From the NCBI GenBank assembly GCA_033964015.1, contig CM066918.1, forward strand, positions 30,542,595 through 30,606,594: a DNA stretch of 64,000 nucleotides, given 5' to 3'. The position numbers were made by a program, and so were the translations under genes. How positions within the stretch are numbered: the first letter of the stretch is position 1; each line of letters begins with the position of its first letter. Source of the DNA: Scolanthus callimorphus. Lineage: Eukaryota; Cnidaria; Anthozoa; Actiniaria; Edwardsiidae. Below are positions 56,628 to 64,000 of this stretch, one piece after another. The notes beneath the pieces were generated by a model that was not told where the DNA came from, ran no database searches, and was given only the letters and a program-made list of their open reading frames with translations.

Positions 56628-57346
56628 TCTCGAGTAGTAGCTCATCAGTTCCAAGAACGTGTGTAAAAAAAGAGAGGCCATCATTTGGATACATTTAAGG
56701 TCTTGGATTTGTGAGCAATTACACTAAGCCAACTCAGCCAAATGTCGCGGCCCTTTTCCAAGTTCAAACCGCGAGATAAAAAAGTATTTTGGACATGCGA
56801 GGAACTAGATCATGCAATTGCTTTGAAGGACACATTTCAACCATAAAGTTTTATCTCAATTGCTCTCGACTTTCGATTCTCCCAAGTGCTCTCCTTCCCA
56901 GCAAACTGGCTCCTCAGAAGCCAGTGCATTCCACGGTGGTAGTGTCTGTGACCTACGTCTTTATTTTTATGACCAGCACAATGCACTTGAAAAAGTACCT
57001 TTCTCTTTCTAAAATACGAAACGTTTAATCTTCAAAGCGTATGCTTCAGCGTGAAACGTTAAAATAGTAAAGGAAAATTCTAAAGTAACTTATGTGCTAC
57101 CTCAAAGATGTATTTAGATGTAAGCAGTAGATATAATATTTAACGTTTAAAAAGTATTTTCCCGACTCTCTAGGTCATCAGTAGTTGAAAGGTAGTGCTA
57201 GCTTAGCCTTTACTAGACTGAATTGCTCAAATTAAAACATCAGCCATTTCGGTCACAAACTCTTATAAGAATGGGAAAACATTGTTCAAGACATGTGTAC
57301 GCAATAGTGAATGATTATTAACTTTCGGGCTAACGCTTTTGCGTTG
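56628..57346. other. 3' flank of START gene 2, no further gene recognised
   Basis: Probably contains the 3' UTR. No AATAAA signal was placed with confidence. Confidence 0.35.
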
Positions 57347-57565
57347 CAACTTCGTCCCCAGGGTCTTCTCGGTCGATTTCAAAATGGCGGTTGACTCCAG
57401 AGAAGACCCTGGGGGAGGCTGAGTCACGTGACTATTATTTGAGGACATGAGAATGAGGTTTGTCCTTTGTTTCGAAACGGTCATGTGACTCAGCCTCCCC
57501 CAGGGTCTTCTCTGAGCCAACCGCCATTTTGAAAAACGACCGAGAAGACCCTGGGGACGAGGTTG
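57347..57565. mobile_element. Fold-back MITE, CAACYTCGTCCCCAGGG family, 9-bp duplication
   Basis: The left arm (CAACTTCGTCCCCAGGGTCT, then AAAATGGCGGTTG) and its inverse at the right pair over about 90 bp. TTTGCGTTG flanks both sides (57338-57346 and 57566-57574). Confidence 0.85.
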
Positions 57566-58213
57566 TTTGCGTTGATCAAGGGAGTGCTTTTTACGAATCC
57601 CGACGGGCTGCCTGTGTTTTTATTAAATCTCGACCCTGGCCCTTTGGTCTGGTGTTTCTCGTACATCTTATAAGGACAGATACTCACAGACCTTCCACAT
57701 AAGGTCAAGGGGATTTCCTTTTAAAGCAGGAAGTTTTGCCAGTTGACAGTTCACAGTTTATGGCGAAATTTTCAAGCCTCGGATATGAATTTGGAGTCTG
57801 AATAAACAAAAATATAAATTAAAAGCCGGGTAAACGTACAGCAACTAAAGTGCTGTTAAAAGGGTCACTTAAGTTTCTTCCATGTTCTCCTCTGGTGGTG
57901 GCATAGTTGGTAGCTGTCGGAAATTATTGCTCAAAACATAGACTAACGTGAGAAATATAGTTTTTAAAACTAGACGCCGTATTTATTGTAGTTTGCATGC
58001 TCTCACACTAAGCCGTAATCTCATGACAATAGCCGAATGGCTATATTTCGTAAACAATTTGCATGATCAATTCAACAGAGTATATTTATATTATATAATA
58101 AATAGTTAATTTTGTTTGAAGTAAATCAATAAAAGTTCAAAAATGCAGAGGTTGTCCAATGCAGTCTGGCAAAATGTCGTTACTTTCATATGCAATTGAA
58201 ATAATAATAACAT

Positions 58214-58283
58214 GAGGAAAGGCTGATAGTACGCAAACAATCTTAACAGGACAGTGTTTTTTGCGTAGTATCAGCCTTTCCTC
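58214..58283. repeat. Short fold-back
   Basis: GAGGAAAGGCTGATAGTACG is answered by CGTAGTATCAGCCTTTCCTC. Confidence 0.7.
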
Positions 58284-58348
58284 TTTATCGCACCGGGTGT
58301 CACGTGACGTTAGTTCGTCACGTGACTAACCCTTTCCAGCTATACCTT

Positions 58349-58377
58349 CTGATGAAGGCCGAAGGTTTCGGTCGAAA
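58349..58377 (+). ncRNA. Hammerhead-ribozyme-like core
   Basis: CTGATGA, a seven-pair stem (GGCCGAA, loop GGT, TTCGGTC) and GAAA follow in the exact order of a hammerhead catalytic core. A matching stem III with a UH cleavage site and stem I could not be identified, so activity is doubtful. Such cores are known from Penelope-like retroelements. Confidence 0.35.
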
Positions 58378-59204
58378 AGTCGTTTGCTCACGTATTTTAG
58401 TTCCAGTAATTGATTTAATACTTTCTCTGTGTTATTCTTTATCGTTTTAAACGCTTATTAGATCTTTCATAAGGTCCTTCGTTCAGCAGTGTATCGTCCA
58501 CGGTCATTGCACTTTATTTCAACTTCATTGAAATAATGTTGTCCATCAGTCTAACCATGTGCGCCAACTCTTTACATGTTTGTTAGACTCGTCTCCAGGC
58601 GTCTTGTGTGTCATGTCACGCACCACTCATCCATGACGTCACTAACCGATAAGCCGCGCAGTCAACGGAGCCTGGGGACGAGGACCATGGTCATGATGCA
58701 CTGCTTCGCAGGTTATTTTTGATGTCAAAATTCCGAGACTCAGCAAAAAACAAAAACAAAATATATATTTATATATAATTTTTGCAAGTTTTGAACACTT
58801 TTTAACCTTAGAAAAGCAGAAGGCTGATATACCGTTAAATAAATCTGTTATTTTGTAATACATTATACTCCAGGTTAATTTCGTGATTTTCAAGTTGCTT
58901 TTTGTAAAGTTTTCGGCATTTTACGAAATTTAATTATCTTAGAAAATAAAAATACTCGTTTAGCAAAATCGTGAAACTATACTAAAGCCCGGCGCAAACG
59001 GCACAACTTTGTTGTGCAACAACGTCCAACATTGTTGAATACAACATGTTGCATCCGTTTGCGGTGTGTGTTGACAGTTGTTGGAACTTGTTGCATGATG
59101 TTGAACGATGTTTGAAACCCGTCAAACGTTTGGTGCAACAACCTTCAACTTTTCTTTTGTCCTGTGACCAGTGAAGCATAACACGTTGTTCATTTGCGCT
59201 GAAC

Positions 59205-59658
59205 TATTCTCGTACCCAGAGCTCCCCGGCTCGTCTGCTCGCAGTGGAGGCTCTGGTGACATCCATTTGAGGACCTTTGCTGATTGGCTAGTTTGAACGT
59301 TGGTGCATGCGCAGAAAGATCTTCCTCTCAACGGCTCTGTCAACCTCGTACCCAGAGCCCGTCATCTTTTGGCCAGCGGCAAGATTCAGGGCCCTGGGGG
59401 AATCCGATTTGTGAGCATGCATGGTAGGTCAAAAACGTAACGAACTTTCATACAACAATCAAACCGGAAACCCAGAATCTGGGTTTTAAAAAAAATCGAT
59501 TCCCCCAGAGCCCTGAATCTTGCCGCTGGCCAAAGATGACGGGCTCTGGGTACGAGATTGCGGCTCTGTATCAAATCCCGCGCATGCGTCAGTGGCTGTC
59601 ACCAGAGCCTCCCCCGCGAGGAGACGAGCCGGGGATCGGAGCTCTGGATAAGAGAATT
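59205..59658. mobile_element. Middle MITE of the nest, CATTCTCGTACCCAG family
   Basis: ATTCTCGTACCCAGAGCTCC at the left and GAGCTCTGGATAAGAGAAT at the right are inverted. GCGCTGAAC flanks both sides (59196-59204 and 59659-59667). It is itself interrupted at 59341. Confidence 0.8.
59341..59560. mobile_element. Inner MITE of the nest, 9-bp duplication
   Basis: CAACCTCGTACCCAGAGCCC at the left is inverted as GGGCTCTGGGTACGAGATTG at the right. CGGCTCTGT flanks both sides (59332-59340 and 59561-59569). A different family from its host, but with a similar terminus. Confidence 0.85.
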
Positions 59659-59900
59659 GCGCTGAACTCACAACAAAGTTTGACTCGCGCACGCGCATTG
59701 TATACTGTATCCATGGAAATAGAGTGCAAACAAATAGGTTTTTGTCCCAAAATGCATCGCATCATCTGCGAGGCGAAAACCAATGTTGAGACGTGTTGTA
59801 TTCGTTTGCGGCGACGCGCAACATTCAACAACATAAGAACAACATTGTTGCTGCAACAAAGTTGAGAAATGTTCAGTCCGTGCGTTTGCGCCAGGCTTAA

Positions 59901-62552
59901 GATTCACAGTCGATTAATTAGCGTGACTTAGTAACAACACATGCGTGACAAAGGCACGATTGCATGACACAGCCGATCACGTCACATAAGCTAATGACAC
60001 CTAATATTGGCTTTCTTAGAGAGAACTAGAACTTCCACTTTATGTAACGCCAGACTGATTTTTTTTTCCCTGCGGTAATTGATCCTCTCTATCTGCGAGT
60101 CCCCGCTCTATTTCTTTTACCAGTTGTCCAATGAATGGAAGAACTCCGAGCTTGAATATATATATATATTTTCCTTGTACTACTATAATGCTCTGCCTCA
60201 AACAAACAAACACCCCGATTTTATGGATATTCATTGGAAAAATGCGACCACTACCCAGGGAACCTGAACCACGTGGGTTGTAAACAAGTAGGTCGCGTTT
60301 GTGATATTTGAGAGGATATTACTAATTAGCATATCCGGGAGTCAACTCTGTAAAGCGCACGGAACTCTGGCTCGCTTGCCCTGGATGTGTTTATTTACAA
60401 GTTCAAGCAACACAGCATTCGAAAGACTAATCAGTGTTTATCCTGTGTTAGGTAATTACCAGAGGGTGGTCTGTTTGTTTGCAACAGGTTGTGGGTCCGC
60501 GAATTCTAAGGGTTGTGTGGTCTTGCAATCGTCAAATCAGGGATTTCATTTCGTTTCTACCAATCTACAGGGAGCTAAAACAATTAACACATTTGTTTAG
60601 ATCGGTAAGTACAACTTGTTTGTGTGTTGTGTGGATTTTCTGGCCCCTGAAAGACCTGTTTTATGACTTTATCGCAGTGTTCGAATCGCTGAAGAGGTTC
60701 GCAATTAATACAAGTCTCTCGTGATAAAAATTGCAATCCTCTAGGGATCTGTTCCTTGGTCGACATTGAATAACCACTTATAGCTTTACTGTAAGTACTA
60801 AGACAATTCCTTCCAACTACCCGAAATAAAACCTAAATCTAAAGATGATAAAAATTTGCGAAGTTGTCTTTCAACCACAGGTTTCGATTTGCGTGCAGTA
60901 ACGCCACGTTTGCCTCCAGACACCCTTGTAAATGTATAATGCAAACCTTACTTGCTTGATTAAACAGCTCTAAACCCAGAAATAAAATGTCTAAAGAAGC
61001 ATTGATGTTGTAGCATTGTAATTTCACTAACAAATATTTGAATAAGCTTGTAAAATAAGTTTTGTTTTGACTTTTAAATATATGGACAAAAATGATAATA
61101 TTAGCACCACAGTTTAAGTGAGGGATCCAATATCTGACATCCTCCTTCCATTTATCATTCCATCGAGTCGCAAATAAGGCCTTTTTTACATATTTAAGAA
61201 TGGCATATAGACAAAAGAAATTGTTCTTGAAGACAATGTATAGATATTTTATCGATACAAGTTGGATACTGTAAAACGTCTGGAATTTGTTGGTGTAAGA
61301 CAACGCCTTTTTTGGTCAACGTCAATCGGTATACATGTTAGTGATAAGAAAATAGGTCTTTGGTAATTAATTCCCATAGAAGCAAACATAATACAATATG
61401 GCGATGGATGGTAAACATATGACATTTCATCTCATATAAAATGCGATAAAATTGATGATTATCAGCCGGTGCTCTAAGAAAGCAAACATTATAATGTGCT
61501 TTTTGTGCGCAGTATTCATGCTGTTCGCCACCCTCTTGCAATTGGCATTTTAATCTCATACTTCGGTTTCAAAAATGCCTTGAGCATTTTAATTAAAGAA
61601 TAACATATAAGTAAATGCATAAAGTGTTTTATTGCGCTGGCGTATAGGGTTTGTCGCGTGTGTTTTTGTTATTGTGTTTCTATTTCAAATACGAGAGAAG
61701 CTGTTTCGGAAGTAAGGGGTCAAAACGTCTTTGTCTAGTGTGCTAAGCTTTCATGAGTTCTATATCACATTGAGTTTCACAAGGACCCCTAGCAGGCGTA
61801 AGCTGAGTGCATAAGAGGTATGTCATTTCTGGAATGGTCTTCTAGCTTCTCGGTGAGAAATACGACCTGTATATCTCCTACACAAAATTACAACATTGCA
61901 CAGAGATTAGGCTTTCGGGAACTCGTGTTTTTGGACAATATTGTAATTGTGTTGTTGTGTTATTGGAGGTCAATGTTGCTTCTCATCTTTCATTTTCTGG
62001 TTACTAGATGGGTTGTTGTAATAACTACGATTCACATCCCTCGGCTATATTTAAATTATTAAATGCTGTTGAGATACTTCCTGATTGCTATAGTATAATG
62101 CAACGATAAAATCTTAATCATATCCCTTAATGACACCCTCACGAACACGTCAGTTTCTTAAAATTAAACCCCTCGGCGTTTATGGGCGCTTCCAATCGCG
62201 TCATTTCTAGGGGCATGGGGTTGGGGCAGTGTTTACATTCGAGGATGGTGTTTACTCAAAAGTCTTTATACAGGTTTAGCATCAGTATTTTAAAGATTTT
62301 TCTCTGAATTGAAAACTTACGAGTCAGGTGTGGCAATTAGTCCATAGATGATTTTAACTCGAGTAATTCAGTAACTTTTGTTACCAGAGGCGCCAACTCT
62401 CTCAGCCACTGCGCTCTCCGAATAATGGCGAATGCCGTGATTTTAGAGTACGAATTGGTAGCAGTTTGTAACGAACCATTTGACAGACTCAACTCGTTGG
62501 TTTACGCTGGACCAATTAACAGTCTAGCCGACAGTAAGATTAATAAAATTTA
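59901..62552. other. Intergenic, no gene recognised
   Basis: AT-rich. A minus-strand frame at 60839-61303 (154 codons, hydrophobic, Lys-rich) has no recognised domain and no splice context. A (TA)n stretch lies near 60160. Confidence 0.4.
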
Positions 62553-63070
62553 AAAGTCGGCGTTACAACGTAGGTTTTAGTTGTATTTTAGTACAATATT
62601 TCGGCTGGCCAAACCAGCCTTCTTCAGGTACTGTGAATACATAATGACAACAGCCGACAACAGCCGCTGAACATTTTCTATCGACACCCAATCACAAAGC
62701 ATCTGACATGCAATTGATTCACCTTGAACAATTAATGACTAATCGAGATTCAATTCGTAAGGCAAGAGAGGCCACACTCATCCTACGTGCTGGTACCCTT
62801 GAGCCTGACGGATTGAATCGACGAGATGAGACTTCATTTTAGATTATATTGTACTTATTTTTTCTTTGTCTTTTCCTTTAATTTTTATATCTCTTATCTA
62901 GTGTAATATCACAAACGTCATCATCATCATCATTTTTATTGTATCACGTTTCACCTTATATATAAGCCTATCATGTCATTATGTATTCACAGTACCTGAA
63001 GAAGGCTGGTTTGGCCAGCCGAAATATTGTACTAAAATACAACTAAAACCTACGTTGTAACGCCGACTTT
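62553..63070 (+). mobile_element. Penelope-like element remnant with 97-bp inverted ends
   Basis: Left arm 62553-62649 and right arm 62974-63070 are near-perfect inverted copies of 97 bp (AAAGTCGGCGTTACAACG at the outer end, TGTCATTATGTATTCACAGT at the inner). Between them lies the end of a coding frame (62720-62842). The right arm carries a hammerhead-like core: CTGAAGA at 62996, stem GGCTGG/CCAGCC, then GAAA at 63021. This combination is known for Penelope-like elements. The body of the element is missing. Confidence 0.6.
62720..62842 (+). pseudogene. C-terminal end of a GIY-YIG-type endonuclease frame
   Basis: 41 codons ending in TAG: HLEQLMTNRDSIRKAREA, then RAGTLEPDGLNRRDETSF. The R-E-A followed by P-x-GLN pattern resembles the end of GIY-YIG endonucleases, which form the C-terminus of Penelope-like polyproteins. 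The catalytic part is absent. Confidence 0.45.
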
Positions 63071-63269
63071 GTTTTTAAATTCTTCTAGCAAAGGTTCACT
63101 GGAGACGTACAAGTTGCTAATTGTTTTTCTTTAAACCTGCGTTTTTTTCTTAATTTCAGAAATCCCTACGATACCATACGTGTAACCAAACTAGTAAAAT
63201 AAGTAAAACATAAATAACAAAATAGCAAAATAAATATTGAGAAATCCACTTCATTTTTAAGTTAAAAGT

Positions 63270-63669
63270 ATGTCTGAAGTAAAATCGGAAGAAAAAGTGG
63301 AAGAAGTAAAGGAGAAAGAAAACAATGAAAATACAGAAAAGGAAGGAGAGGAGAATCAGGATGATACTCTGTGGAGGAGAATGAAGAACTTTTTCAAAAG
63401 TGATCCAGAAACAGTTGTAAATTTAGAAGATGAAAAACAAAACGAAAATGACAAAAAAGATAAAGATAAAAGTGAGAGCGAGTTGCAAGAGGACGCGAGT
63501 GGTGTAAAGGATAATGTTGAAGTTAAAGAAGTAACGGTAACATTAAATGCAGAAGTAAAAGAGAACGAAGAAGCAGAAGTAATGGGAAACGATGAAGAAA
63601 AAGTCCAAGATAGCGGGGATACGAAACAGGGAGCAAACGGTGACAATGCAGAAAATGGAGGCGAACCAG
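63270..63669 (+). CDS. First coding exon of an acidic protein (gene continues beyond window)
   Basis: The ATG at 63270 opens 133 codons ending in phase 1 at a GTACGT donor. A likely non-coding 5' exon boundary is the acceptor at 63160 (CTTAATTTCAG), so part of 63161-63269 would be 5' UTR. The protein is rich in Glu, Lys and Asn, with a short amphipathic segment (TLWRRMKNFFKSD) at residues about 33-46. No domain is recognised. Its charged N-terminus, phase-1 exon end and position after two START genes suggest a third START family member, but no START exon lies within the window. Confidence 0.55.
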
Positions 63670-63730
63670 GTACGTTTTGTCGTGATAGGCCGTGCATCAC
63701 GCGGGTTTCCTGTGTTCAATCAGGTACAGC

Positions 63731-63802
63731 CTCATTCCCAGGGCTTTTCCCTTCGCTTTGGGGTTAGGCTGAGAAAACGATGGGAAAAGCCCTGGGAACG
63801 AT
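63731..63802. repeat. Short fold-back
   Basis: TTCCCAGGGCTTTTCCC is inverted as GGGAAAAGCCCTGGGAA in the first intron of the gene at 63270. Confidence 0.7.
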
Positions 63803-64000
63803 AATGTTGCATCACGTAATATATAGATTTAGCCACTGGCTAAAAGCGGAGCTCCCGCTTACATATTTTCCTGTGTTTTAATGAGACAAAAATGATAAAA
63901 CCTTTCATTTAGCTCTGCTGTAAAACTGGTCATGGGTTGTCTGTGCGACGACGCACGAAACGGAAGTAAATAAACCGGAAGCCCATAAAAAACAGGTCGA

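Larger units (their letters stand above)
58985..59900. mobile_element. Outer TIR element of a triple nest
   Basis: AAGCCCGGCGCAAACGGCAC at the left and GCGTTTGCGCCAGGCTT at the right are inverted. CAACTTTGTTG recurs inverted inside. It is interrupted by the MITE at 59205. Confidence 0.65.

Noticed and set aside
60839..61303. 154-codon minus-strand ORF
   Set aside because: AT-rich composition, no recognised domain, and no neighbouring exon or transposon signature.
63700..63815. TGCATCACG repeated on both sides of the fold-back at 63731, suggesting a 9-bp target duplication
   Set aside because: The sequence just inside the two repeats does not form matching inverted ends, so the pairing may be coincidence.

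Overview
This is a window of animal nuclear DNA, most likely from an anthozoan cnidarian such as a stony coral or anemone. That assignment rests on gene style and repeat style, not on a marker gene. The evidence is spliced genes with small exons and GT-AG introns, one AT-AC intron, dense fold-back MITEs, tRNA-type SINEs, a BEL/Pao retroelement, a Penelope-like fragment and many G/C homopolymer runs. There are no bacterial features such as operons, ribosome binding sites or CRISPR arrays.

Gene layout, all on the + strand. (1) At 1-6029 is the 3' part of a START-domain (lipid-binding) gene whose 5' end lies outside the window. (2) At 16349-26348 is a four-exon E2F transcription factor of E2F4/5-like layout. 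Its second intron is a 4.9 kb U12-type AT-AC intron. Its RRxYD motif reads RRICD, and its pocket-binding tail breaks off into a minisatellite. (3) At 32251-56627 is a second START gene of ten exons and 591 codons. It is paralogous to the first, with identical 37-nt and 103-nt exons, and has an N-myristoylation-like start, MGGGQSS. (4) From 63270 there is the first coding exon of a further acidic protein that runs off the window and may be a third member. A two-exon F5/8C (discoidin) domain module with matching phase-1 ends lies inside intron 2 of the second START gene.

Repeat layout. Between genes 1 and 2 sits a 4.7 kb TGACAG hexamer satellite (about 10.8-15.55 kb) with in-register 12-bp interruptions. 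It creates three false ORFs of over 1000 codons. Intron 9 of the second START gene (8 kb, against 0.6 kb in the paralog) holds an antisense, internally deleted BEL/Pao element. Its LTR termini, TTACT target duplication, primer-binding site and polypurine tract are all readable. Its 5' LTR is split by a 4464-bp Helitron-like insertion carrying a broken PIF1-type helicase, and a small MITE with a 7-bp target duplication lies inside that. A second copy of this MITE sits just outside. Several MITE families with 9-bp target duplications share a terminal motif, and near 59 kb they are nested three deep. A segmental duplication (18.9-19.9 and 20.0-21.2 kb) preserves the empty sites of two MITE insertions.

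If they are expressed, the two START proteins would be cytosolic or membrane-anchored lipid-transfer proteins and the E2F a cell-cycle regulator. Nothing in the sequence ties the E2F functionally to its START neighbours. Splice sites were chosen by eye from consensus, reading phase and family alignment.
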